Positions 33,986 to 44,966 of a stretch of 64,000 nucleotides of DNA are shown here, piece by piece; the first letter of the stretch is position 1, and every line of letters starts with the position of its first letter. The DNA lies in assembly GCA_037953625.1 (NCBI GenBank), contig CM075656.1, positions 75,845,001-75,909,000 on the forward strand. Direction: 5' to 3'. The stretch is from Crotalaria pallida. Taxonomy: Eukaryota; Streptophyta; Magnoliopsida; Fabales; Fabaceae. Both the position numbers and the translations under genes were made by a program. The notes under the pieces are model-generated. The model was not told the origin of the DNA, searched no databases, and was given only the letters and a program-made list of their open reading frames with translations.

Positions 33986-36286
33986 ATATACCAAAGAAAA
34001 AGAGAATCAACAATCTTCTCAAATCAGTTGGTAGAAGCACAACACATGGTCTGTCATCAGTAGGTGAGAGTTGTTCACATGCTCCATCACCAGTTGCTGG
34101 GAGCTCTTCACATGATCCACCACAAGTTAGTCCACCTCAATTGTCACCACATTCTCCATCAGTTGATCCTGCATTCTCAGAGCCATTTAGCCAGGTTCCA
34201 TCGCAGCCTACACATGAGGAGGCTGAGACTGAGGCTGGGACTTCTACTAGACGTAGAAAGGGTCGTGTATCCACCCATTATTGGTTGGTGGATACTATAG
34301 GTAGGTATATATATATATCAATGAAGTAGTGTTTCTTTTCTTTTTATTTATATGTTCCTGAATGTAATATTTTACTTGATTTTATTCTTCATAGATGGGG
34401 AGCAACATGTTAAAAAAATGAATGTCAAGGTTAAGGACATCCATAATTTACCTCCTGGGACACGGGTTATAGTGGAGTTTGATGACTATTTTTCACCTAT
34501 TGGTGAGGCAGCTGGCCTTTTAGCAGGAGTGTGTGGACAACTTGCAACAAACACTACTCTCTTTCCCATTAGTTTTGATAAGTGGTCGGATATGCCTGAC
34601 GGTTACTTTGACAGTCAGTGGAATGTTCTAAAGGTATAATGTTCTGCTTAATATCACATTATTACTTTTTATCTTGTTTATATGGTTCAAAACTTGTTTC
34701 GCTGAGAATATGTTCTATTTCAGGTTTTTTTTTAGACAAACCTGCAATATTATTCTGATATGCTGTCTTTTTTTTTTTTAAATTTAAGGGTCGATTCTTT
34801 TTCAATATTGATGAGATGCTTGCAAAGATATATGTGGAACAATCCATCTCCAAAAAATGGAAAGAGTTTAGGCTCAAGTTGTACAATGATCATTATGACC
34901 CAACACTTAGTAGAGGTGAAATTATCAATAATGTTCCAGACGGTGTAACCCAAGACCAATGGGCATTATTTGTGCACTATCGCATGAAACCTGAGACAGT
35001 GGTACACAATTCTTATACATAGAATACTTATTTCCTTATAACTAATTATTACATTTACATGTTGCACAACATTGGCTTTAGATAATGATACACAATGCTT
35101 ATACACAATTCTCTCATTCATAGGCCCTTTGTGAGAGAAATCGATTGAATAGACAGAAACAAACTATTCCTCATACTTGTGGTGCCAAGAGTTTGCCAAG
35201 GAGGAGACATGATTTGGTATATCAACAATTTATCTTTAATTTGGTGAATGAATGATTTACTTATTGTGCATCTTTGGCTTATTATATTTCTATATTTGTT
35301 TGTTGACAATTTCAGAAGATAGATACGGGAAATATTTATGGTCGAGGCCCGATGTGGCAAATAACTCACAAGTATGTGGATGGAAACTATGTAAATGAGG
35401 AAGCTCAAGAGAAAGGGGTAAATTGGTTATATTTCTCTTTGAACATTACCTTGTTTTTCATACTATTTTGTAATGGTAATATTTTTTGATTTTTCATATA
35501 GGATAAAATTGATGAAATTATAAGGGAAAACCCGGAAGCTTTCTCTGAAATTTCTTCGACTGACCCTGTTGGTGTGGTAATGGGAAAAGAACACCCTGGT
35601 TATGCTCGAGGAATGGGCATGGGAGTAGTTCCTACTGTAGCATTCAAGCATAAGAGAACAAGACTTAATGGCATGAACTTCAATTTATCTAATGGATCTA
35701 ACACACCATCTCAACCATGGCAACAAAATATGGAAATAGCATTAAAAGCTTTGTTAAACTATGTTACTGTGAAAGAAGGAGGAAACATTCCTGAAGAGTT
35801 GACTGGTGTATTTGCTAATTTTACACAACAGGTATAACGCTCTTAATTTCACTTTGCAAACTTGATTGAGATAGAATGGTTAGAACATAAGAAATACTGT
35901 TGATGTTCATCCTGTTGATGTTCATCTTATTTCTATCCGTTGATAGCTTGGCTCTTCTGCTTTTATTTCATTCTTACTTCTGTTTTACTTTGTTTTGATG
36001 ATGTTATGCTATTGTTATTTTGATGATGTTATGTTGTTGTTATTTTGTTGTTATTTTGATGCTGTTATGTTGTTGTTATTTTGATGTTTTGCTCAATTTC
36101 ACTTGAGTTTTCTTACTTTGGTGTTGTTATTTTGCTGTCAACTAATATAATGTTATTGTGAAAATTGAAATGTGATGATATTTGCTCTTGTAGGCACCAA
36201 ACGGAGGAAGTGGGGCTCCATCTCCTAATGCTACAGGAAGATCATCTGATGCAAGCAATACTCATCATGAATCATTGGATCGCTAG
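33986..36286 (+). CDS. Transposase_24 (Ptta/En/Spm-type) protein of the CACTA element
   Basis: Seven exons with good GT-AG borders: 33986-34300, 34395-34633, 34789-35001, 35124-35216, 35316-35417, 35502-35831 and 36194-36286. The first exon is Ser/Pro-rich (HAPSPVAGSSSHDPPQ); its start codon is unclear and may lie upstream or be joined to the DUF4216 part. The core reads LPPGTRVIVEFD, then QWALFVHYRMKPE, RNRLNRQKQTIPHTCGAKS and DPVGVVMGKEHPGYARGMG, wording typical of the Ptta/En/Spm plant transposase family (Pfam Transposase_24). No internal stop is seen. Such proteins are thought to bind the subterminal repeats (TNPA role); that role is inferred. Confidence 0.78.
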
Positions 36287-36728
36287 AGTCCTTGTTGAAA
36301 TATCTAGAATGTGGTTTTAGTTTTTTGAATCAAGACGTTCATTTTGTGAACCAAGAATGATGTTTTTTTTTGGGAATTGTCTTGAAGACCGTTATTATGA
36401 ATTTATAATCACTTGGATGTACTTATGTGTGAGACCTTGTTACAATTTTGGAGTTGAATTGATCTCATATATTCAAGATCATTTAGGGGTGTAACTAATG
36501 AATGTTTATATATTATTACTTCTTTTTTTAACCTTATATTATTACTTCTTTAAATTGCATAATCTTTATATATTATAAAATCAAAAGGCAAACAATTGCC
36601 ATTATGTACAGAGAAAATTGGATTATATATTTTAAAATTAATAATGATTAATATTAAAAAATTAATAATTTTAAAAATATAAAAAAATAAAACAGTAAAA
36701 AAATGTGGAGACAAAGAAAAAGAGAGAA

Positions 36729-37134
36729 TTATGGCGGTTAAATCTGTCTTAATGTATCCTGGAGAATATACCATGTAAATTACGGCAGTCACACCTGCCA
36801 TAATGTTTCTTAGGAAATTACGGCAGTTAGAACCGCCATTATTGAAGGAGAAAATTATGGCGGTCCTACCTGTCATTATTTAAGCGCAAAAAATAGTTTA
36901 ACTTTTAAAATTACGGCGGTTTGAACCGTCATTTTATTCATAAAATAAATTGCCATTTTAAACTGCTTGATTGCGTCAGTTTAGCGAATGTCGGTTCCGC
37001 ACTGCCATTTTATACCGAATGGCGGAATGAAATATGGCGGGTGCCGACCCGCCATTGAAGCGAATTATGGCAGTTAAAACCGCCCTTTTAATACAATTAT
37101 AACTGCCATTTTTAACCCATTTTTTTTTGTAGTG
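36729..37134. repeat. CACTA right terminus and subterminal repeats
   Basis: About a dozen degenerate copies of a GGCGGTT/AACCGCC motif in both orientations (for example ATTATGGCGGTTAAA, TTACGGCAGTTAGAACCGCC) precede the terminal TAGTG. This array is the usual landing platform for the transposon's own DNA-binding protein. No such array is present near 26576. Confidence 0.8.
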
Positions 37135-37371
37135 TGTGATCTCCAAAAGGTAATACATGTCCTAGATACTTGTCTTAGTATCTGTTTTGGTTAATTAGAG
37201 CATAGAAAGAGGTGTGTTATGCATACTTTTTGTTAGGATTTTAGTCTGATATAAAGTCCTTAGTGCAGGTTTAAGATGTCTGCTAGGAACAATAACAATC
37301 ATATGGCTGATGCCATAGAAAGGTTGACGGATGTGCTGGTGGGTATGCAACAGCAACAACTGAGACAACAA
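37135..37371 (+). mobile_element. Remnant of the second chromovirus copy (leader and gag start)
   Basis: Aligns with 18718-18953 of the first copy with few differences, including TGTGATCTCCAAAA, the leader and the gag start MSARNNNNHMADAIERL at about 37278. Homology stops abruptly at 37371, inside gag. With the LTR at 23242 and primer site at 26549 this is the rest of a second tandem element, split by the CACTA insertion and truncated on the right. Confidence 0.85.
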
Positions 37372-38641
37372 TGGTTGGATCGTGATCGAATGGTCCAACC
37401 GGTCTTAATGTAGGCGTGTGTATATAATCATATAATTTAGTACTTTTTTTGTCTTTTTGCCTTTTCTCTATTGATTATTGATACTGCCTTTTTGTATGTC
37501 ACTCACTGTTATTTCTTCTTTCACTTCACTTCTTTGCCTCTTTGGTTTTTTTATTTTTGATTTTTCTAAGTTCTAAAATCTAAAGTTTTAATATTCTTTC
37601 TCGTTGAGATGAGAGCAAACGCGTAATTGAGACTCATATTGGTGTCGTTTGAGTTTCCAACATATAGAATTTCGTTATTTAAAAAAAGAAACCCAAATTT
37701 TTGCTGAATTTGGGCTTCCAAATTCAAACCGGTTTTCCACCGGTTTTGGCGGTTTAATACCGGTTCAACCGGTTCAATCCCGGTTTTTTTGCAGAACGGT
37801 TTCTGGCTTATTCCGGACAGACACCTCCACCGGGGTCCGGTCTGGTTTTCAAAACCATGGTTTTTTCCTCCCCTTAGTAAAATTGTTGTTTATACTCAAG
37901 CATTTATAGGAAGTTGGGCATGTAATGAATTGTTGTTTTCAGTCTTATATGGGGGCAAAAGATCACGCAATTGTCATGCCAGATGCGAATGTTGATGCTA
38001 CTGTAAATGTTTTAGTTGCTGCTGGTTTGGTGCTTCAGGACAAAGGTGCATGGCTCTCAATACAGATGTTTTTGTTGGAGGCTCACAAGCATGGTATCTT
38101 ACTTTTCTCTCTTTTGATTTGTGTTTATTATTACTACTTCTGTAGTAGCATCTTACACTTAAGCGATTTTGAAACTCCTCCCCAGGTGTATTTGGCTGTT
38201 CCTGAATAATCCTGTTGTATTTGGTGTGCCAAATTGAATCATTACTCTTCCTTTACTAGGAAATTACATTTGACTAGGATATAATTATTAAGTTGTAATT
38301 AATTAAAATTCTCCCTTTTGCTTTTTAACTTTAGCATCCATATCACTAAACTCACAACCCATGCGCAGGTGCGCCATATTTGCATATTATTATCGTTCTT
38401 CTTCAAATTCTAATGGATGTGTTTAATGATACATTAGTTGTGATTTTGATTTACTTCATTTCTAAATTCTACCACACTTCTCATGTATACAACATAGATT
38501 TAGGCAATACTTTTTATGCTTAACATCTTTTAAAATATGATTATGGCCTACCATGTTTAATTCTTAGTAGTTTCATCTTTTGAAATCAATGTTTTATTGA
38601 TTTCGTATTTCTCCCGTGCATCGCACGGGATTGGGGGCTAG
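37372..38641 (+). mobile_element. Probable Helitron with captured gene fragment
   Basis: The 3' end is convincing: hairpin CCCGTGCATCGCACGGG at 38613-38629, then eight bases and the terminal CTAG at 38638-38641, followed by T, as Helitrons insert between A and T. The left end is not defined; I place it provisionally at the break in retroelement homology. The segment holds CCGGTT-rich repeats at 37725-37790 and an ALDH6B gene piece at 37943-38093. No RepHel protein is encoded, so it would be non-autonomous. Confidence 0.5.
37943..38093 (+). pseudogene. Fragment of a methylmalonate-semialdehyde dehydrogenase gene (ALDH6B type)
   Basis: One exon-like segment bounded by TTGTTTTCAG on the left and GT on the right. 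The upstream part reads GAKDHAIVMPDANVDATVN, and after a one-base loss at about 38025-38029 the next frame reads on through the catalytic-cysteine motif GQRCMALN, both diagnostic of ALDH6B. The frame change and the lack of other exons make it a dead fragment, probably picked up by the surrounding Helitron. Confidence 0.8.
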
Positions 38642-40983
38642 TTTTATGTAATTCTCTGATATTGAATCGTTAATGTATTTTATATTTTTATTTCTCTACA
38701 ATTTTTATTGTGATTTTTTTTATTTTTAATGCATTTTTAATTTTAATTTTATTGCGCTTAAATTTATTATCGTATTTATTTACGGTGAAAATATGAAAAA
38801 AAAATTTAAAAACAAGTAACCGTTTGAAAATAATATAGAATATTTTAAATTATAGTTATAGTTTTGGTGGGAAAAATATAGTTAGTTGATGGTAGTTTTT
38901 ATTTATTGTAAAATATTAAGAGTGTGGGGTAGTGTGGGTCCCAATTTTAAGGACAAAAGTGAGTTCATGGGTGTGGAAAAAATATGTGTTTATCCTTAAA
39001 AGTGTAGGGAAGTGTGAAAAATAATAAAATAATGTGTCAGATTCACTTAAGGACAAAACTTATGTCCACGGATGTAGATGCTCTTAGCGCAGTTGTTTCT
39101 CACATCTTTTAAGGATCAAATTCCCAAAAAAATGGTTTTTAATTCGAAGTCTCTACACGTGGCATGAGGAATAAGAATTGTGCTTGCTAATTTCACTGTT
39201 TGAAATTTCATTGATTTGTTTTGTTTTTAATTTTCATAATTGGAAGTGTTTTTTCTAGGATTTTCTTCCAAGGTCGTCACTTGCACATTTTGTAATTTAA
39301 CCTTTCTCCAGCTTGAGGTTTATATTAATGCCCAGAACTGCACTTTGGTTGTCGAAATGCTCGCTCCAAGCATTAGGGGTGAGTATGCCATGGGTTGGTC
39401 TCTCACCTGTCCTTAAATATTGTTTGGGTCAATTTTTAAACTCGAATCAATATCTAATTAGAGCATGTCAAGGTAAGAACGGATTCGAGTTAAATAGAGA
39501 TAAGAATGAATAGTTTTTAAAAAATAAATTTAAAAAATATTTCTCTCATTTTTTTTTTATCATTATATCTAAGATTTGTAAAAAAAAAAAAAGAGCATGA
39601 GTAAAGTTCGAGTTATGTTCATCTAAGATCAAAATTCTTAATATTTGTTTGTTTAATCTCAAAAAAGAATTCTTTTATGATATATCCGATTACAAAGATG
39701 CAACACAAAAATTAAATAAGCATACATAATTAATTAAATAGGATTTTGAGGCAAATTTGTATAATTGTTCATTTTTTTTATAATGTTTGAAACAATAATA
39801 CATTCAGTCTAATGAAAAGCTTAAGCCATGATATAAATAGTTGAAAAAACTAATTTGAGCAATTATAACACATTCAATCTCTACTTAATAGAGAGTAACA
39901 CAAAAAATTAACAAAGAAAATAATTCAAAAAATTACATTAATTCTTTATTATAGGCATTAGTCACCCAAAAAATTGTCATAAAATATATTACTTAAATTA
40001 TAAAGCTCGAATTCGTCAAGTTCCAGGCCGATAAGCTAATATTACTTAAAAAAGGGTAAGTTAAAAAAAAGGTAATCCGTTAGCAAGTTTAGTTAAAGAG
40101 AAAAAATTTGCCACCCATTAACAGGTCGTGACTCAATTCAGGATCGATTTTTTTACAAAATCGTGAGTATAATCACGACCGTGCATTAACATATCTTCAT
40201 TGCGAGGTGGCAAAAAATATTTATCTAGTTAAATATCTTTTTCTTCAAAATTTATCTGAGCTTTTTATAACCCAACTCGATCATGATCCGAACCCGAAAT
40301 GAGCATATCCAGACCCGACTGAATAACCCGAATTGTGTTGAGCAAGGGATTGCAAAAGCCCACTCCCAGAATTTAACATAGCTTACTAGTACTAAAGGAA
40401 CTAAACCTAAGCAAAATAACCAAAATGTCCGTAATCTTTCTTCTTCTCTGTGTTTAGCGGATGAACCACAAATTTTTTTCTGAAAGAGCAGGTCATTTTT
40501 TCTGTCTAAGTTGTTTATTCTTACCTTCTTATTATGAAAGAATCTGAATCTTTTAATTGATTGACTTCAATATCATTGTTTTTCAGGGAGGATGGAGTTG
40601 AAGATAAAAGTTGTTCATGAACATAGTTTATGCTCTGAAGTCCATGCATTAAATCAAGTATTCTGCAGTAGTTTGATCTGAAGTCTAAAGTATTTTCGCA
40701 TTGATTTATGCAGTATTCTTACTTCAGCACGTGTTAAATACTGATACATTGTTAGTTTAGCTTGGTTTTTCCAGTACAGACCAAGTTGTTCTGGTTGCTT
40801 ATAGCTTAGTCAGTTACTTGAAGCCTGATTAATTTTCACTCAGCTGTTATCTTACTATATTCATTGAAATAGGATCTTAGTTATATTTAATTAACATTCA
40901 AAATATAATTAGTACTAGACAATTGTTGGGTTTTGAATGGGCTAAAAGCAAACCAACCATGTCCCAGCACTATATATAATTTT
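38642..40983. other. 2.3 kb AT-rich intergenic DNA, nothing recognised
   Basis: Poly(A/T) runs and low-complexity AT stretches. An exon-like piece near 39310-39380 has no recognisable product and its 66-codon ORF is not supported. No RNA gene or intact transposon was seen. Confidence 0.4.
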
Positions 40984-41994
40984 GACTTATTTATGTCAGG
41001 TGTTCCTGTAATTTGCATCTATTTTGTCAGATACCCTTTAACTTTATTTTTCAACAAATATACCACTAAAGTTTGCTCCGGTGAGCCATATACCCCTGCA
41101 TGTCATTTCCGGCCACCGGTGCTGACGTGGACCACCGGAGTTAGCAAGTTGTAGAAATAGGAGCCCTTCTAGTTTGAGTCTTTTTTGTCAGATACCCCTA
41201 TATATAACTTCAAAAATTCATATCTTTTAAACCGTAAGTCCAAAAATTACAAAATTTATATCAAAACGATCGTATTGAAATATAGAATTTTAATATATAA
41301 TTATTTTAATTTTATGGATAGTTTTATAAAAAATTATTTTTTGGGAAATTTTCTATACGAATTTTGAATTTATGAATTATTAAAAATAATTTATGAATTG
41401 GATTGAATTAGTTTTTATTGTAGTTTGAGGAACATAAAAATCATGAGTTTTGACTATGTCAGTCTCCGATGATTTTAAATTTAGTTTTTTTATAGTTTTT
41501 TACAATTTATTTTTAAAAGCCAAAACTCATGATTTTTATGATCCTCAAACTATAATAAAAACTAGTGCAATCTAATTCATAAATTATTTTTAATAATTCA
41601 TAAATTCAAAATTCGTATAGAAAATTGCCCAAAAAACAATTTTTTTTTTTACAAAACTATCCATAAAAATAAAATAATTACATTTTAAAATTCTATATTT
41701 CAATACGATCGTTTTGACATAAAATTTGTAATTTTTGGACTTACGATTTAAAAGATATGAATTTTTGAAGTTATATATAAGGCTATCTGACAAAAAAGAC
41801 TCAAACTACAAGGGCTCCTATTTTTACCACTTGCCGACTCTGACAGTCCACGTCAGCATCGGTGGCCGGAAATGGCATGCAGGGGTATATGGCTCACCGG
41901 AGCAAACTGTAGGGGTATATTTGTTGAAAAATAAAGTTAAAGGGCGTCTGACAAAATAGGTGCAAACTATAGGGGCACCTGACATAAATAAGCC
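40984..41994. mobile_element. Palindromic MULE-like element with ~475-bp arms
   Basis: The element starts GACTTATTTATGTCAGGTG and ends with the complement CACCTGACATAAATAAGCC; the left arm (40984 to ~41455) is repeated in inverted orientation at ~41519-41994 with scattered mismatches, leaving a ~60-base spacer. A perfect 9-bp duplication, TATAATTTT, flanks it at 40975-40983 and 41995-42003, the length typical of Mutator-like elements. There is no protein-coding capacity. If transcribed, either strand would fold into a hairpin with a ~470-bp stem. Confidence 0.88.
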
Positions 41995-42070
41995 TATAAT
42001 TTTTATTGGTAACATTGCTGTAATCACAACTAGTTAGTGATTTATGGCTGGTTAATAATGTAAAGTTTTA

Positions 42071-42342
42071 CTCCCTCCGTTCCATATTATCTGTCACTTT
42101 AGCATTTTTAACTTGTTCCAAATTATTTGTCGCTTTAGGAATTCGAGGATGTATTAATTGATTTTTTCCACCTTTAACCTTGCATTTAATGTGTTGAAAT
42201 ATGTGAAATGGGTGATAATTAATGTACTTTGAGGGTATTATAGTAAAGTTATTTAATAATTCTCTTGAAAATTGAAATATTAAATGATTTTCTTAATATG
42301 TGTGAAATTGCTAAAGTGACAGTTAAATTGGAACGGAGGGAG
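42071..42342. mobile_element. Stowaway-like MITE (family D, CTCCCTCCGTTCC ends)
   Basis: CTCCCTCCGTTCC at the left and GGAACGGAGGGAG at the right form perfect inverted ends, with TA on each side (42069-42070 and 42343-42344). The interior is AT-rich with GTCACTTTAGCA/TGCTAAAGTGAC-like inner inverted repeats. 272 bp, non-coding. Confidence 0.85.
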
Positions 42343-42454
42343 TAACTATTGTGAGGTTTATTGCCGTGTACTAATAGGACGTTTGAGATTAATAAAGTTA
42401 ACTAGGTTGATTATAAGACAAGGGATATGATAGTAATAATATAATTAGATTATA

Positions 42455-42722
42455 CTACCTCTGTCCCTAATTATAAGGCCCTCTTGGGAGATTTCACGTT
42501 CATTAAGAAAGTAGAATAATTTAATTAATTGTATTGAAAATGTGAACTTTTGATATGTATTTTCAAAATTACCCATATTAATATTATTGGGAATTTAAAA
42601 AGTGTTAAATAAATAGGGGTGTTTGTGAAAAAAAAATAATTAATGCTCATCGAAAATTGGTAAAGGGCCTTATAAATAAGAACAAAATAAAAGTGTTAAG
42701 AGAGCCTTAGGGACAAACGGAG
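42455..42722. mobile_element. Stowaway-like MITE (family E, degenerate right end)
   Basis: Left end CTACCTCTGTCCCTAATTAT after TA; the right part contains the inverted counterpart AGGGCCTTATAAATAAG and ends AGGGACAAACGGAG. About 268 bp; the right TA is mutated. Confidence 0.7.
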
Positions 42723-43755
42723 CATTTTATTATATGGTTTATTCCAGAAGTTTCTTTAGTTATAAGATTACGCCAAATGTATGGCTAATAATAGTTTTAA
42801 GGTTGTAATATTTGCTATACAAGGATTGTATCCTTATGCTTATCATCAATGAAAAATGAAGTTTCTTTTATTATCCTTTTAATTGCTTTTAACAGGAGTA
42901 GAATAGTTTGTAGAATTAATCACTTGGTAGAATAGCTTTTAGCTTTCTACCATGTACCCACTGTGGTGGGTATAAGGTTGAGATTTGTGAATTGTGATCT
43001 AAGTAATCATGTGAGTAATCTCTGTTTAAGAGATTGACCAATGAATTGAACTGTGTATGGAAAGACATAATCAATGAGATCATCATGCCCATTTTTGTTT
43101 AATCGAGGAATTTGATAGTGCGGTGCTTCTATCTTTTGTGGGCAGTGCATAGTGGGATTTTGCTAGGGTATCAAATAGGCCTGTTTGTTGAAAGATTAAA
43201 CAGGATTTACTTTTCTTCTAGTATTTGTTGTATATTAAAAGTTATTTTAATTGGTTAAAATAAAATTAGTTTTTACTTGAGAAACTATTCAAGTCTCAAA
43301 GTAGCTTCTCAAAATAATCTTAAATACGATCATTTAATTTTGATTTTTTTTTTTGTATCAAGGATTTTACTAACGGAAAATTAATCTATTTTGATATTAT
43401 TTTGAGATTTTAATTATTCAAAAGATCTTATTAAAACACATGCCAACATTTAATGAGCGACCCTTTGTTAAAAAAAAAACAGATTTTGGCACTCATTTAG
43501 ACATTTAGCAATCCTTTAAATCCTTTATGTAAATTTTTTTTAATTATATTTTGATCGTATTTATAGTAGCTTATTTCAATTTTTAATGGTATTTAATTGT
43601 TTCATTTCACAAATATTTTTATTTATTTAATAATATTAACATTTTTAATTCAACCAACAATATTAATTAACTAGTTTAATTTTTGTAAATTTTCCGAAAG
43701 AGATATTATATAAAGTACTGTACCGAACTGAGTAATAAAATGAGTGAGAAATCTT
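42723..43755. other. AT-rich intergenic DNA, nothing recognised
   Basis: No gene or bounded element could be supported in this kilobase. Confidence 0.35.
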
Positions 43756-43870
43756 TATTTTTTTATTTTTTTTTTGGTTTTATAGAAGGTCTGGGACTAG
43801 AACCCATAACTTGGGGAGGGGGAAATCCTAAGTGTCCCTGCAGCCACCAACTAGGCTGTCTTACACGGAT
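43756..43870 (-). mobile_element. tRNA-derived SINE (minus strand)
   Basis: On the minus strand a box-A-like TAGTTGGTGGC (43853-43843) and a box-B-like GGTTCTAGTCCC (43804-43793) are spaced ~40 bases apart, as in RNA polymerase III promoters of tRNA-derived SINEs, and are followed by an adenine-rich tail (plus-strand T run at 43757-43775). AATAAAG-like words on both sides may be the target duplication. The unit is ~115 bp. A tRNA gene is excluded because no cloverleaf forms. Confidence 0.65.
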
Positions 43871-44189
43871 CCTTTATTAATAATGCTGTTACTTTTTTTT
43901 AATAATGCTGTTACAACTTTAGAATTTTGAGCCGCCAGAAAAGTTGATGTTGTGGGATATTTTATCCGTGCTCAATGATTAAGGGACAAAATACTTATTT
44001 GATGTCTCATATGTCACAACAATGAGTCACGTATTTTGATTAATCCATTGATTTATATTTGATAATGAATAATGAGATATTATTGATACCCATGGACCAA
44101 TGAAACACATGACACATGGTTTGACACAGTGAAAAACCAAACGTATAATTTTTTCACAAAACATTTATCCAAAGTTGCACATCATTGTC

Positions 44190-44675
44190 TAACTAAATGT
44201 TGATGGTTGTTTTAAATCAAATACTGGTGAAGCTGTCTGTGGAGGTATAATTCGTGATTTTACTGGCAGATACATCCATGGATTCCACTGCAATATTGGT
44301 AATTATTCATCAACTAAGGCTGAGATATGGGCCTGTTATGGGGCCTAAGAATTGTTAAGCAACTTGGCTTTCGTGAACTGGAGGTTGAGTGGACTCAATC
44401 TCTCCTATTTCCCTTGCGAGCAAGCACTGTGCAGTCAGGCATCATCACTCTATTGTCGGGGAGATTAGAAGCTTACTCCCTCCGGTCCTATATATAGGAC
44501 ATACTTAACCATATTCCTCGGACCAAGAAAAGTAGTTAGTTTTATTAATTTATGAGAATATATTGTAACATTACAATTTTAAGCATGATGGAGATTGTGT
44601 CCTTTAGTCACATATACAGAGAGGCCAATAGATGTGCACATCTTATGGCCAACAAGGGACATCTAGGGGCTTTAG
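44190..44675 (+). pseudogene. RNase H-like (RVT_3) domain pseudogene
   Basis: Translated pieces read LNVDGCFKSNTGEAVCGGII, then TKAEIWACYGA, KQLGFRELEVEW, HHHSIVGEI and finally HIYREANRCAHLMANKG, the order of the plant RNase H-like domain found at the ends of non-LTR elements and in many orphan genes. Stops and frame changes break it, and a MITE piece sits at about 44476-44583 between the last two motifs. It is probably a LINE-derived remnant. Confidence 0.75.
44476..44583. mobile_element. Truncated Stowaway-like MITE (family of 9622) inside the RNase H pseudogene
   Basis: CTCCCTCCGGTCCTATATAT after TTA matches the left ~108 bases of the 9622/45479 family (ACATACTTAACCATATT, ATGAGAATATATTGTAACATT). 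The right two thirds are missing, so insertion was followed by a deletion. Confidence 0.75.
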
Positions 44676-44681
44676 ATTGTA

Positions 44682-44964
44682 CTTCTGGCTCGAATTATAA
44701 GAAAAAAAAAAACATATTTCTCTTGATTTAAAATATAAACAAATTTAACTAACTTTATTAAATTTTGTTTCATTCTCAATATCACCTTCCTAAAACATCT
44801 CTAGAAAATTGTAATCTTAATTAATTTTTGTTTCATTCCCAATACTACTTTCCTAAAATATCTCTATTTTTTTTTATAAATTTGAGAAAATTAAATACAA
44901 TCAACTAACCTTCTTAATAAGCGTAAAAGTGGTTGGATTTGCTTATAATTCGAGTTGGATCGAG
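44682..44964. mobile_element. TA-flanked MITE (family C), full length
   Basis: Ends TTCTGGCTCGAATTATAAG and CTTATAATTCGAGTTGGATC with GAG before TA; flanked by TA at 44680-44681 and 44965-44966. The 283-bp interior has a duplicated TTTTGTTTCATTC(T/C)CAATA unit. Related pieces are at 14430 and 15085. It lies just behind the RNase H pseudogene. Confidence 0.75.
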
Positions 44965-44966
44965 TA

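Larger units (their letters stand above)
26576..37134 (+). mobile_element. CACTA (En/Spm) DNA transposon, 10.6 kb, left terminus missing
   Basis: It interrupts the leader of the second chromovirus copy: retroelement sequence stops at 26575 and resumes at 37135. The right end reads ...TTTTTTTGTAGTG, the complement of the CACTA terminus, preceded by ~400 bases of subterminal repeats. The interior encodes a TNP2-type transposase and a Transposase_24-type protein, the two genes expected in this superfamily. At the left junction no CACTA end or subterminal repeats are found and 11 bases of the retroelement leader are absent, so a deletion has removed the left terminus. It can no longer move by itself. 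Confidence 0.9.

Noticed and set aside
40984..41994. Possible CRISPR-like or assembly-artefact inverted duplication
   Set aside because: There are no repeat-spacer units; arms carry independent mutations and a 9-bp target duplication flanks the unit, so it is a transposon.
43756..43870. Possible tRNA gene suggested by box A and box B
   Set aside because: No cloverleaf or anticodon arm forms, and an A-rich tail follows; a SINE explains it better.
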